A stretch of 64,000 bases of DNA, from positions 62,001 through 126,000 of the forward strand of contig NZ_JAFIQY010000008.1 of the NCBI RefSeq assembly GCF_022271435.1, written 5' to 3'. Made by a program: the position numbers and the translations under genes. This DNA comes from Streptomyces monomycini. Its GTDB lineage: Bacteria; Actinomycetota; Actinomycetes; Streptomycetales; Streptomycetaceae. Position 1 is the first letter of the stretch, and each line of letters opens with the position of its first letter. Below are positions 16,664-26,400 of this stretch, piece after piece. The notes under the pieces were generated by a model. The model searched no databases. It saw only the letters and a program-made list of their open reading frames with translations, and was not told the DNA's origin.

Positions 16664-18067
16664 TCACGCGTCGCGAGGCGCCAGCGGGTCGGTGCGGTCG
16701 GGGCGGCCCGTGGTCCGGAGGCCCCGCCCGATCAGCGCCGGGACCAGCACCCGAGGTGCGGCCAGCGATGTCGCCGGCCGGGCCAGAGCGATCACGTCGA
16801 CCAGTGAGCGCGCCACGGCCGGGTCGGTGGTGGCGGCACGCGTCACGAGGTCGGCGTAGGCGTTCTGCGCGCGGGTCGCCGCCGAGGGACGGGGGCCGAT
16901 CACGGAGGGGTGGCGCAGGTCGTCGCCGACGGAGAGCTGCCAGGCCGTCCCGGCGGCCCGGGTGACCGCGTGCTGGACGCGTCCGGCGACGCCGGGGATG
17001 TTGCCGTACCCGCGCAGCAGGTCCCGCAGTGCCGCCACGCCGAACGCCGCCACCGTCAAGCCGTGCGCGTGCGAGGGGTTCAGGACGCAGGCGGCGTCGC
17101 CCAGCGCCACGAACCCGTCCGGGTGCCGGGGGAGGCGGTCGAAGCGCAGCCGCCGGTTGACCAGGCGGCGGAAGCCGCGGCTCGGCCCCAGCGGGGCCGC
17201 GTCGGCCAGCAGCTCGGCCAGGGCCGGGTGGGGCAGCCGCTTGGCGAAGTCGAGGAACGCGTCGTCGTCCGCGGGAGGTTCGGAGCCGCGCATACCGATC
17301 ACGGTCGCCGACCACCGGCCGTCCTCCACCGGCAGCAGCACGCCGCCGGTGGCCTCCCCGGTGACGTTGGCGATCATGACGATGCCGGGGATACGGCGGT
17401 GCTGCCCGGGGGCCGGGCGGAACAGCCGTGTGGCGTAGGCGGTGCCGGCGTCGACCACCTCCTCCGGAACCTCCGGCAGCCCGATCCCCTCCAGCCAGGT
17501 CTCGACGTGCGAGGAGCGGCCGGTGGCTGCCACCACGAGGCTCGCCTCGACCGTGGCGGACCGGCCCGTGCCGCGGTCGCGCACCCGGGCGCCGGTCACC
17601 CGTGCCGCGTCGCCGAGCAGGCCCTCCACCTCGGTGTGCGGCAGCAGGCGGACCCGCGGGTTCCGCAGGACCTGGCGGCGCACCACCCAGTCGAGCAGAT
17701 CGCGCCCGCAGGACACCACGAACTCCTCGTGCCAGACCCGGGGCAGCCAGCCGAACTTCGTCAGGAAGGCCACGTCACCGGGGGCGCTCAGCAGATGGGC
17801 GCCCGCCTCGGCCCAGGCCGTCAGGGTGCCGGGCAGCAGCTCTTCGACGGCGCGGGCGCCGGCTCCCATCAACAGGTGCGACTGGCGCGCCTGGGGCAGC
17901 CCCTTGCGGGGTTCGGGGCCGTCGGGCGGGACGTCGCGCTCCACGACGGTCACGGAGTCCATGTACTGGGCCAGCACCTGTGCCGTCAGCATGCCGGCGA
18001 ATCCGCCGCCGAGGACGAGGCCGTGCTGACCGACTGTGTCTGAACCCCGGCCGGGCCGTGTCGGCAT
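16664..18067 (-). CDS. FAD-dependent epoxidase/monooxygenase (Lsd18/MonCI-like)
   Basis: A 467-residue flavoprotein. The N-terminal GLVLGGGFAGMLTAQVL binds FAD, and RKGLPQARQSHLLMGAGARAVEELLPG closely resembles the polyether epoxidases Lsd18 and MonCI. A second flavin motif is GFVALGDAACVLNPSHAHGLTVAA. Family members epoxidise double bonds of polyketide chains, and some relatives hydroxylate or reduce other substrates. The ATG at 18067 is chosen because GAGGAG lies upstream and the FAD motif then falls near residue 18; a longer open frame to 18352 has no such site. It is placed between a degenerate adenylation protein and an epoxide hydrolase, suggesting epoxidation followed by opening. Confidence 0.86.
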   Translation of the reverse strand: MPTRPGRGSDTVGQHGLVLGGGFAGMLTAQVLAQYMDSVTVVERDVPPDGPEPRKGLPQARQSHLLMGAGARAVEELLPGTLTAWAEAGAHLLSAPGDVAFLTKFGWLPRVWHEEFVVSCGRDLLDWVVRRQVLRNPRVRLLPHTEVEGLLGDAARVTGARVRDRGTGRSATVEASLVVAATGRSSHVETWLEGIGLPEVPEEVVDAGTAYATRLFRPAPGQHRRIPGIVMIANVTGEATGGVLLPVEDGRWSATVIGMRGSEPPADDDAFLDFAKRLPHPALAELLADAAPLGPSRGFRRLVNRRLRFDRLPRHPDGFVALGDAACVLNPSHAHGLTVAAFGVAALRDLLRGYGNIPGVAGRVQHAVTRAAGTAWQLSVGDDLRHPSVIGPRPSAATRAQNAYADLVTRAATTDPAVARSLVDVIALARPATSLAAPRVLVPALIGRGLRTTGRPDRTDPLAPRDA

Positions 18068-18147
18068 GCCGGTCTCCTCTCTGGGACGGTGCGTGGATCG
18101 CGAAGGGCTCGGGTGGCGCGGGGGCATGGGGCGCGGGGATGCGCGGG

Positions 18148-19437
18148 TCAGCGGGGCGGGGTGGTCCGGTCGGCGATGCCGGCCAGGTCGGCCGTGTCGG
18201 CCAGCTCCAGCAGGCCGTCCGCGCGCCGCCGTACCGGAGTCCCGGACCGCAGCAGCGCCGGATGGCCCGGCAGCCCCGGGTGGCCCGTGGGTGCCGCCGC
18301 ACGGCCGGCCCGGTGGATCGTGTCGAAGGGCAACGCCGGTCCCTTGGCGCACAACTCACCCGCGCGCCGGGCAGGCAGCGCACGGTGGTTCCGGTCCAGC
18401 ACGCGAATGCGTACGTCCGGCGCCGGTCGGCCGATCACCCGCTCGTCCAGAGCGTCCTCCTGGGACATGAGGACCCGTACGGTCCAGGGGAAGGCCCCGC
18501 CTTCCGGGGCGAACTCCGCCCGCAACGGCGTCGCGGGCAGCGCCGCGAAGTGCCGGGCGGCCAGCCCGCCGGGCACGGTGCCGCCCAGGAGGTGCACGAG
18601 CCGGGGCCGGACGCGCAGACCCGCCACCCGCTCGGCGTACTCCTCGGGGCTCGACACCACGACGCCCGTCCGTGCGGCGACGGGCACCGGCGCCCCGGAG
18701 GCGGGCAGAACGTGCAGCGTGCCGCCGCAGGAGAGCGCCCACCACAGGGCGGACAGCGCGTGCGGTGTGCCCGGCGGCCCGCTCACGGACACCTGACGCA
18801 CCGGCACACCGGCCGCGCGGCTCCGCCCGGTGAGGGCCAGCTGCCAGGCGACGTGGTCCGCCAGCTGTCCGGCGACGGAGCGGCCGGTGCCGGACACCAG
18901 GAGATGGGCGGCCTCGTGCGGCGCGGAGCGGGGCAAGGCCCGGTCCGGGCGGCGGGCCGCCGTCAGCCGCAGGGTCCGTGGGTCGTCGAGGACCAGGACC
19001 GGCCGGTAACGCCACCGGTCCCGGGTGGACGCGCTGCACACGACGGCCGACGCGCCGGTGAGCGCGGCCACCGCCGCGAGCCGGTGCTCGTCGGAACCGG
19101 GCGGCACGGGTACGCACACGCCGCCCGCCTTGAGCACGCCGAGCTGCGCCACCAGGGACTGCCGGTGGTCGTCGCAATGCACGATCACCGGGTCCCCGAG
19201 CTGCACGCCGCCGCGCACCAGCAGGGAACCGAGCAGCGCCGCCTGGGCGTCGGCCCGCCCGTAGGTGAGCGGGCCGTGCGCGTCCTGCACGGCGACCGCG
19301 CCGGGCCGGCGCAGCGCGGTCACGGCGAAAGCACTGTCCAGGGTCGTCCGGCCGGCGGTCCGGGGCACCGTGGTGCCCGGCTGCGGCCGGACGGTTGTCG
19401 CAAGGCCGCGTTCGGCCACCATCTGATCAGCGGTCAC
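18148..19437 (-). CDS. Degenerate stand-alone adenylation-like protein, no P-loop and no C-terminal subdomain
   Basis: A 429-residue protein with the N-terminal fold of an acyl/aminoacyl adenylating enzyme: DSAFAVTALRRPGAVAVQD, LTYGRADAQAALL and GVLKAGGVCVPVPPG match A1-A2. The A3 phosphate loop is replaced by LVSGTGRSVAGQ, without the Gly/Thr-rich core and Lys. The A5 and A7 motifs are unrecognisable, and the small C-terminal subdomain with the catalytic Lys is absent. It is therefore unlikely to adenylate anything and may be a binding, docking or scaffold protein, or a gene in decay. The frame is fully open and translated from a GTG (19437) with GAGGAAG before it, overlapping the flavin reductase gene by 11 bp, so it still looks maintained. 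Confidence 0.75.
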   Translation of the reverse strand: MTADQMVAERGLATTVRPQPGTTVPRTAGRTTLDSAFAVTALRRPGAVAVQDAHGPLTYGRADAQAALLGSLLVRGGVQLGDPVIVHCDDHRQSLVAQLGVLKAGGVCVPVPPGSDEHRLAAVAALTGASAVVCSASTRDRWRYRPVLVLDDPRTLRLTAARRPDRALPRSAPHEAAHLLVSGTGRSVAGQLADHVAWQLALTGRSRAAGVPVRQVSVSGPPGTPHALSALWWALSCGGTLHVLPASGAPVPVAARTGVVVSSPEEYAERVAGLRVRPRLVHLLGGTVPGGLAARHFAALPATPLRAEFAPEGGAFPWTVRVLMSQEDALDERVIGRPAPDVRIRVLDRNHRALPARRAGELCAKGPALPFDTIHRAGRAAAPTGHPGLPGHPALLRSGTPVRRRADGLLELADTADLAGIADRTTPPR

Positions 19438-20086
19438 TGTGCTTCCTCGGGTTCGGGGCCGAGCTCAGCTTCGCCGGACGCTCTGGCGAAATTCTTGACG
19501 GCACCGGGGATGCCACCGGGGAGGCCATCGGGGACGCCACCGAGGAGCGCACCGAGGACGGCACCGGCGCGGGCTCCGGCCAGGAGGCGTAGGCGCGCAG
19601 CCCGTACAGCAGCGGGCGCTGGAGCCGGATCGGCGTGACCACGTCGACCTTGCCGAGCACCACCGTGTGGTCGCCGACCACCTGGGTGCTGAGCACGGAG
19701 CAGTCGGCGATGGTGTGCGACGCGTACGTCAGATGGGGCCCGGCCGCGCCGGCCGGGGCCCGCCAGGCCACCCGCTCGAAGCGGTCCGGGGCGCCGGAGG
19801 CGAACAGCTCGGCCGTCGGACGGGCCTGCGCGTGCAGCAGGTTCACGGCGAACTGGCCGCTGTCGCTCACGGCCTCCAGCGTGGGGCTGCCGCACCGGAG
19901 GCAGATCAGCAGTACCGGCGGGTCGAGCGAGACGCTGCACAGCGACGTGCAGGTCATGCCCCAGCCGGCGCCGTCGCGGGCCGACGTGGTGATGATGGAG
20001 ACCCCGGTGGGGAAGGCCGCCATGAGGGTGCGCAGGTCGGCGGGCGGGCCGTGGTCGCCCGTGAGGCCGGCCGGTTCGGTCGTCAT
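19427..20086 (-). CDS. Flavin reductase (FMN-binding split-barrel family), likely halogenase partner
   Basis: A 219-residue NAD(P)H:flavin oxidoreductase of the HpaC/SsuE-like split-barrel family: LMAAFPTGVSIITT, a Ser-rich core ending SLDPPVLLICL, and SGQFAVNLLHAQA are typical. It supplies reduced flavin, which the two FAD halogenases in the cluster need and cannot make for themselves. The family fold ends near residue 168; the last 50 residues are a low-complexity Ser/Pro/Val tail encoded by 12-bp tandem repeats. It starts one base after the upstream thioesterase stop, with AGAGGG as ribosome site, so the genes are tightly coupled. Confidence 0.9.
   Translation of the reverse strand: MTTEPAGLTGDHGPPADLRTLMAAFPTGVSIITTSARDGAGWGMTCTSLCSVSLDPPVLLICLRCGSPTLEAVSDSGQFAVNLLHAQARPTAELFASGAPDRFERVAWRAPAGAAGPHLTYASHTIADCSVLSTQVVGDHTVVLGKVDVVTPIRLQRPLLYGLRAYASWPEPAPVPSSVRSSVASPMASPVASPVPSRISPERPAKLSSAPNPRKHSDR
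19497..19568 (-). repeat. Six degenerate 12-bp tandem repeats coding the flavin reductase tail
   Basis: Units of the form GAYGCCACCGGG repeat six times on the plus strand. On the coding strand they give four-residue units such as VASP and MASP at the reductase C-terminus. Confidence 0.75.
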
Positions 20087-20087
20087 G

Positions 20088-20891
20088 TCATGCCCTCTCG
20101 TACGCGTAGGTGACGGCGGCTGCCGGGGCGGCGGACGGTGGCGTCAGTACGTGCGTGCGCACCGCGTCGGCCAGCAGGGGGGCGAACTCCTCGAACCCGT
20201 CGGCGAACAGCTCGAAGTGACCGCCGGTCAGCGCGCGCTGCCCGAACCGGCCGGTGGTCTGCCGTGCCCAGGCGGCGAGGGCCGCCGGGGGAGCGAGCGG
20301 GTCGGCCGCCCCGCCGAAGGCGGTCAGCGGCGCGGCCAGGGGCTTCCGGGACGTGTCGGTGCGGTAGCCGTCCAGAGCCCACAGGTCGTTGCGGATGAGC
20401 CGCAGGAATCGGCGGCGGACGGCGGGGTACGCGTCCAGCCGCTCCGGCAGGCCGCCCAGCCGGGCCAGGGCGCGGCGCAGTTCCTCGTCCGTGCTGCCGG
20501 GGTCGAGCCAGGACACCGGCACCCGGAGGCCCGGCGCGACGCGTCCCGACACGCCGACCCAGGCGACCGGGACGCCCCGCTCCCGCAGGGCGTGGGCGGT
20601 CTCGAAGGCCACCACCGCGCCCAGGCTGTGGCCGAACAGCGCGAGCGGCGTGCCGTCGGCCCACGGCAGCAGGTCTTCCGCCAGCTCCTTGACGGCCCCG
20701 GGCAGGTCCCACGGCAGGGGCGCGGCCTCGCCGGTCGCCCGCTCCGGGAGGTCGGCGAGCAGGACGTCCCAGTCCGCCGGGAGTTTCCGGCCGAGCGGGA
20801 AGTACGCGGCGGCCGAACCTCCGGCGTGGTGGAACACGGCCAGCCGTACGGCGGGTTCGTCCGGACGCCGGGGGCGGAGGAAGGGGGTCAT
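20088..20891 (-). CDS. Type II thioesterase, PKS-associated
   Basis: A 267-residue stand-alone thioesterase with LAVFHHAGGSAAAYFP, nucleophile elbow GHSLGA, an Asp in GGAADPLAP and the His in GGHFELFAD. The start overlaps the stop of the KS-ACP protein (ATGA at 20888-20891), so translation is coupled. None of the three PKS proteins ends in a TE domain, so this enzyme may release the finished chain as well as edit misloaded carriers. It differs clearly from the NRPS-linked TEII at 4075. Confidence 0.9.
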   Translation of the reverse strand: MTPFLRPRRPDEPAVRLAVFHHAGGSAAAYFPLGRKLPADWDVLLADLPERATGEAAPLPWDLPGAVKELAEDLLPWADGTPLALFGHSLGAVVAFETAHALRERGVPVAWVGVSGRVAPGLRVPVSWLDPGSTDEELRRALARLGGLPERLDAYPAVRRRFLRLIRNDLWALDGYRTDTSRKPLAAPLTAFGGAADPLAPPAALAAWARQTTGRFGQRALTGGHFELFADGFEEFAPLLADAVRTHVLTPPSAAPAAAVTYAYERA

Positions 20892-23458
20892 GCGCCGATC
20901 ACCTGCACCGGGCCGTCCGCGGTCGCGGCGGTGACGTCGGCGGTCGCGGCGATGTCGTCGGCGGATGCGGCGATGTCGTCGGCGAGCCGGCCGCACAGCT
21001 CGGCGAGCGGCAGGTCGAGCGGCAGGTCGGCGGGCGACAGGCCGACCCGGTAGTTCTCCTCGACCTGGCTGATGAACACCGTCGCCGTGAAGGAGTCCCC
21101 GCCGGCGTCCAGGAAGGACGTGCCGGTGTCCGACGGGTCCGGAGACTGGAGGACGTCGGTGAGCAGGGTCTGGAGGTACGTGTGGACGGCGGCCCGGTCG
21201 TGCGGTTCCGGCAGGCCGGCGCGGGAGCCGCGGGAGCCGGTCGAGTCGGGGGAGCCGGTGGAGCCGTCCCCCGGGGCCTCGCCGCGGACGCCCGTCGGCG
21301 GTTCGTCCACCCAGTACCGCCGGTGCTGGAAGGGGTAGGTGGGGAGATCGCCGAGCAGTCGCGCCGACGGCCCGGCCAGGGCGTCGAAGCGCAGATCGGC
21401 GCCCGCGGTGAAGAGGGCGGACAGTGCCTGGAGGAACCGGGTGGGGACCTCGGCCGCGTCGGAGCCGAGCAGCGGGTACGACGCGGCGCCCTCGGCGTCC
21501 CAGTGCACCGAGGCCAGGGCGCCGGCGGCGGGCAGGCCGGGCGCCGGGGAACCGCGCAGCCCGAGCAGGGCGAGCAGCCGGCACAGCAGTGCCGCGGGGG
21601 CGTCAGTCGCCCGCTCCGCCGCCGCCCGCTCCGCCGCCGTCTGTTCCGCGCCGTCGGCCAGCTGCGGGAAGGCGGCGGTGAGCGCGGTGAGCGCCCGGGC
21701 CAGGCCCTCGGCGTCGTCCGCCACCCGCACCGTGACCGAGCGGATCGTGTCGCCCGCCCCGACCGGCTCCGGGACGGCGCGCTCCGCCCGTTCGAGCGCC
21801 CCGGCGAGTTCGGCCGCGCTCGTGCCGACCACCGCCAGGCGCCGGGCGAAGGCGACGCGTCCGCTGCGCAGCGTGTGGCACAGGGAGGGCAGTTCCGCCT
21901 CCGGTGTGTGCCGCAGACGGTTCCGCAGCCGCTCGGCGAGTACGGTCAGCGCCCGCTCGTCCCGGGCCGACACGGTCAGCAGCTCGGCCCCGCCGCCCGG
22001 CGGTACGGCGGGACCGGCCTCGTCGGCCGCCCGGCGGTCGTGCGCCTCGATCACCACGTGCACGTTGGTGCCGCTCATGCCGAACGAGTTGACCCCCGCC
22101 ACCCTGCGGGGCAGCTCCGCGGGCCACGGGGCGCCGCGCGACGGCACCCGCAACGGCAGGTCCTGCCACGGGATGTGGGGGTTCAGCTCGCCGTCGGACG
22201 CGTCGCGCGCGGCCGGGATCTCCCCGTGGTGCAGCATGAGGACCGTCTTGATGACCGCGGCGATCCCCGAGGCGGCCTCCAGGTGTCCCAGCCGGGACTT
22301 GACGCTGCCCAGTCCGAGCGGGACGCCCCGCTCGCGTACCGCCTCGCCCAGAACACCGGCCAGTGCCCCGATCTCGATCGGGTCGCCCAGTACGGTCCCG
22401 GTGCCGTGCGCCTCGACCCAGCCCAGCTCCCCCGGGCCGGTCCGGGCGTCCTCCAGCGCGGCGCGGATCACCTCCTGCTGCGCACTGCCGTTGGGCGCCG
22501 TCAGCGCGGACGCGGCACCGTCGTGGTTGACGGCCGTACCGCGGATCACGGCCAGTACCGGCCGCCGCTCGCGCAGCGCGTCGTCCAGCCGCATCAGGGC
22601 GATCGCGCCCACCCCCTCACCGCGCCCGTAACCGTCGGCCGAGGCCAGGAACGACTTGGAGCGGCCCTCGGGAGACAAGGCCCGCGTCTGGCACAGCGAC
22701 ACCATCAGGTTGGCCGACAGCAGCAGGTTGGAGCCGCACGCCAGGGCGTACCGGCACTCACCGGCGCGCAGCCCGCGCACCGCCAGGTGCAGGGCGGACA
22801 GGGAGGAGGAACAGGCCGTGTCCATGCTGACGACGGGCCCCGAGAAGCCCATCACGAACGCGATCCGGCCGGCTCCGAAGCACAGGCCGCCGCCGGTCGT
22901 GTAGTACGGATCGATGCGCGTGGTGTCCGCGCGGTCCTCCATGCGTTCGGTGTACTCGGACGCCATCATCCCGAGGTACACGCCGACGTTCAGACGGTCG
23001 GAGCGGCGTACCGCGATGCCCGCGCGCTCCAGCGCCTCCCAGGACGTCTCCAGCAACAGGCGTTGCTGCGGGTCCAGCAGCCGCGCCTCCCGGGTGGAGA
23101 TGCCGAAGAACTCGGCGTCGAAACCGGCGATGTCCGACAGGAACCCGGCCCGGGCGACGTACGAGCGGCCCGGCCTGCCCGGCGTCGGGTCGTACACGGC
23201 ACGCAGCCCCGGCCGCTCCTCGGGCAGCCCGGACAGGGCCGTGCCCTCGGACTTCAGGAAGTCCCAGTAGGCCGCGGGCGAGTCGAGGTCGCCGTCGGCC
23301 CTGCCGGACGGCAGCCGCAGGCCCATGCCGACCACGGCGACCGGCGCGTGCCGTTCCTCCTCCAGTGCGCTGATACGGGCGCGCAGTTGACGGGACAGCT
23401 TGAGCTGGTCCTCCATCAGTGCGCGTATCTGTGCGGGGTCCATGGGGTCCGGCCTCAT
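20888..23458 (-). CDS. PKS protein: KS - (no AT) - carrier protein
   Basis: An 856-residue single module. A short coiled N-terminus (ALMEDQLKLSRQLRARISALEEE) looks like a docking helix. The KS is complete, with MDTACSSS (Cys near 214), VEAHGTGT and the second His in SRLGHLEA. From about 490 to 720 there is only the KS-AT linker and adaptor, ending in the post-AT motif LPTYPFQHRRYW. There is no GHSxG or other AT core. The carrier domain (DAGGDSFTATVF, Ser near 784) looks more like a PCP than an ACP. With no ketoreductase the beta-keto group would stay. It must be loaded in trans, for example by an AT of a neighbouring PKS. Coupled by ATGA to the PKS upstream and the thioesterase downstream. 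Confidence 0.9.
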   Translation of the reverse strand: MRPDPMDPAQIRALMEDQLKLSRQLRARISALEEERHAPVAVVGMGLRLPSGRADGDLDSPAAYWDFLKSEGTALSGLPEERPGLRAVYDPTPGRPGRSYVARAGFLSDIAGFDAEFFGISTREARLLDPQQRLLLETSWEALERAGIAVRRSDRLNVGVYLGMMASEYTERMEDRADTTRIDPYYTTGGGLCFGAGRIAFVMGFSGPVVSMDTACSSSLSALHLAVRGLRAGECRYALACGSNLLLSANLMVSLCQTRALSPEGRSKSFLASADGYGRGEGVGAIALMRLDDALRERRPVLAVIRGTAVNHDGAASALTAPNGSAQQEVIRAALEDARTGPGELGWVEAHGTGTVLGDPIEIGALAGVLGEAVRERGVPLGLGSVKSRLGHLEAASGIAAVIKTVLMLHHGEIPAARDASDGELNPHIPWQDLPLRVPSRGAPWPAELPRRVAGVNSFGMSGTNVHVVIEAHDRRAADEAGPAVPPGGGAELLTVSARDERALTVLAERLRNRLRHTPEAELPSLCHTLRSGRVAFARRLAVVGTSAAELAGALERAERAVPEPVGAGDTIRSVTVRVADDAEGLARALTALTAAFPQLADGAEQTAAERAAAERATDAPAALLCRLLALLGLRGSPAPGLPAAGALASVHWDAEGAASYPLLGSDAAEVPTRFLQALSALFTAGADLRFDALAGPSARLLGDLPTYPFQHRRYWVDEPPTGVRGEAPGDGSTGSPDSTGSRGSRAGLPEPHDRAAVHTYLQTLLTDVLQSPDPSDTGTSFLDAGGDSFTATVFISQVEENYRVGLSPADLPLDLPLAELCGRLADDIAASADDIAATADVTAATADGPVQVIGA

Positions 23459-26400
23459 TTCTCTGCTGCTGCGTCTGCCGGCAGGTCCGTCCGGACGCCG
23501 GTGATGTCCTGGTCCACGGACGCGACGTCCGCCTGGACCGCGGCCAGGAGCTCGTCGAACGACAGCTCTTCCCGTGCGTCGTCGGGCTCGGGGACAGCGG
23601 GCCTCGGGTGCGGCTGTGGGGCCGGGGCCGATTCCGCAGCCGGGTTCGGGGCGGGGGCAGGGCCAGAGCCCGGGCCCTGGCCAGGTTCCGGGCCCTGGCC
23701 AGGTTCCGGGCCCTGGCCAGGTTCCGGGCCCTGGCCAGGTTCCGGGCCCTGGCCAGGTTCCGGTTCCGGTTCCGTTTCCGGTTCCGGGGCGTTCGCGGGT
23801 TCCGGATGGAGCAGGCCCAGGACGTGGGCGGCGAGCCGGGTGATGCTGGGGTGGTCGAAGGCGACCGTGGCGGGCAGCTCGTGGTCCAGGGCCGCCGCCA
23901 GCCGCCCTCTGAGGTCGATGGCCATGATCGAGTCGACGCCCATGTCGCCGAAGCCCGAGTCGTCGTCCACCTGGGTGGCGTCGCCGAGCACTTCGCCGGT
24001 CATCGACCGCAGCGTGCGCAGGAGATGCGTCTCCCGGTCCCCGGCTGCGAGGGCGTCGAGCGCTTCCCGCAGCCACCCCCGCCGCCGGGAGCCCTTCTCC
24101 TCCTCCGCCGTCGCTGTCCGCTGCCGGGCCGGTGCGGCGAGCAGCGCCGCCATGGGGTGGCCCGCAGGCGCGGCGGCACCGGCGTCCGGGGCGACCGCGA
24201 CCGCGACGAGCCGCGAGCGCCGCCCGCTCAGGGCCAGGCCGAGCAACTCCTCGGCCTCCGCTTCGGACAGCGGGCGGATGCCCAGCCGGTCGATGGCCCG
24301 CGCGGTCGCTTCGGTGGCGGCGAGACCGCCCTTCGCGCGTGGTGCCCACGGGCCCCAGTCGACGCTGGTCGCGGGCACCCCGCGGGCGCGCAGCCACTCG
24401 GCCAGCCCGGCGAGGAAGCCGTTGGCCGCCGCGTAGTTGGCCTGACCCGCCGAGCCCAGCACGGCCGACGCCGACGAGCCGAGCAGGAAGGCGTCCAGCC
24501 GGTGATCGCGCAGCGCCCGGTACAGCGCCGTCGCGCCCCGCGCCTTCGCCGCGAACACCGCCTCGAAGGACGCGGGGGTCTGCCGTTCGAAAGCGTGGTC
24601 GTCGTTGGTTCCCGCGAGATGCAGCACGGTACGCAGGGGGAGGTGCCGGGACGCGGCCGCCACCGCCGCCCGGCAGGCGCCGGGGTCGGTGACGTCGCCG
24701 CTGACCACCTCGACGAGGGTGCCGCCCGAGGTCAGCTCGTCGATGACGGCCTGCGCTGCGGCGTCGGGCGCCGACCGGCCCAGGAGCGTGATCACCCGTA
24801 CGCCGCGACGGGCCAGGAAGACGGCGCAGCTCAGGCCGAGCGCGCCGAGCCCACCGGTGATCAGCGCCGCGCCGTCCGCCGCGTCGCCCGCCCGGCCGTC
24901 TGCCTGCCCGTCCGCCGCGCCGTCGGGCCCGGCGGTACCGTCGTCGGCCCGGCAGGGCACGAGCCGGGCGAGGTGCACGGTGCCGGCGCCGACGCGCAGT
25001 ACGGCGCCGGACGTCCCGGAGGCCGTCGCGCGGGTGAGGGCGCGGGCCAGTTCCGGGGCGGTCCAGCCGTCGGCGAGGGTGATCCGCAGCAGCGGGCGGC
25101 CGGGCTGCTCGGCCGCGAGCGAGGCGACCAGCCCGAACAGTGCGTCTCGGACGGGAGCGCCGTCCGCGTCCGGAGCGCCCGTCCCGGAACTGACGGTGCC
25201 CTCCGAGGGCTCGGTGGTCTCCCGGGTCTCCGTGCCGAGCACCGCGTACGGGACATCGGCGGGCGCGGACCGCAGCGAGGCGGCCAGCCGCCAGGACGCC
25301 GCCAGGGCGGTCTCGGCGAGCGCCACGGAGCTGTCGGCCGCGTCCGGCGGGGCGCAGAAGCGGGCGTCGACCAGGAGGCCGGTGCCCGGCGTGGCGGGTT
25401 CCTGGCCGGTCACCGCCACCACGTGGTGCCCCAGTTCGGAGAGCGCAGCGCACAGCGCGCCTCCGACGCCTGACTCGGCGCCGAGCACGCCCACCGTGAG
25501 CCGTGCTGCGGCCTCCTCCGGAGCGGCCTCCTCCGCCGCCCAGGTGAGTTCGTAGGCGTGCCGGACCCCCTGGCGCAGGGAGCGCTCCAGCAGGGTGCGA
25601 GGCGCGGAGCGGAAGCGGAATCCGTCCACGGCCAGCACGGTCGTACCGGCCGCGTCGAACAGGTGCAGGTCAGCGGACTCCACCTGCTGGAAGTCACCGG
25701 TACGCCGCCGCCGTACCGCGCGCACGTGCCCCCACAACTGCCCGGCCCTCCCGGGCCGCCCGGGGAAGTCCAGCCGCGCGGCGGCGAACGGGATGGACAG
25801 CTGCCCGGCCTCCGCCGCGTCCCCGCCGACGGCGAAGACCACCGTGCTCTGCAGACAGGAGTCCAGCAGCCCGGGGTGGATCTCGTAACCGGCGGGGTCC
25901 TCGTTCATCTCCGCCGGTTCGGCGAAGCGGACCAGGGCCTCGTCGCCTTGGATCCAGGCCTCCGCGATCCAGCGGAAGGACGGGCCCAGGTGGTAGCCGA
26001 GGGCTCGCAGATGAGCGTAGAACCCGGTGCCGGTCAGCCGCCGTTCGGCGGACGTGGTGAACGCGTCGCGGTCGGGTGCCGGCCGTCGCCCGCCCTGAAC
26101 ACCAGGTACGACCCGGGCCGCCAAGTGCTCCTGCCAGTGCCCGTGTTCGAGGTCGACCAGGCTCTGGACGGTCACCGTGCGGGGTCCGTGCGGCTCCTGG
26201 GCCTCGATGATCTGGAGTTCGTAACGCTCACCGTCGTGCAGCACCAGCGCGCGCGGGAAGTGCAGATCCTCCAGCGCGACCGGAACACCTCCGGCGCCCA
26301 GCGCGGACAGGACGGTGGCGGTCTGGGAAGCGCCGGGCACCGAGACCGTACCGAAGAGCCGGTGGTCGGTCAGGTGCGGCGGGTACACCGTGCTGCGTTC

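Noticed and set aside
18068..18352. Longer N-terminus for the flavin epoxidase
   Set aside because: The extra 95 residues are Arg/Pro-rich without similarity, and they overlap the gap after the preceding gene. The FAD motif and ribosome site support the ATG at 18067.
23419..25473. Long plus-strand open frame (684 codons)
   Set aside because: It is antisense to the bimodular PKS, full of Arg/Gly/Ala, with no recognisable family and no ribosome site. GC-rich DNA opens such frames opposite real genes.
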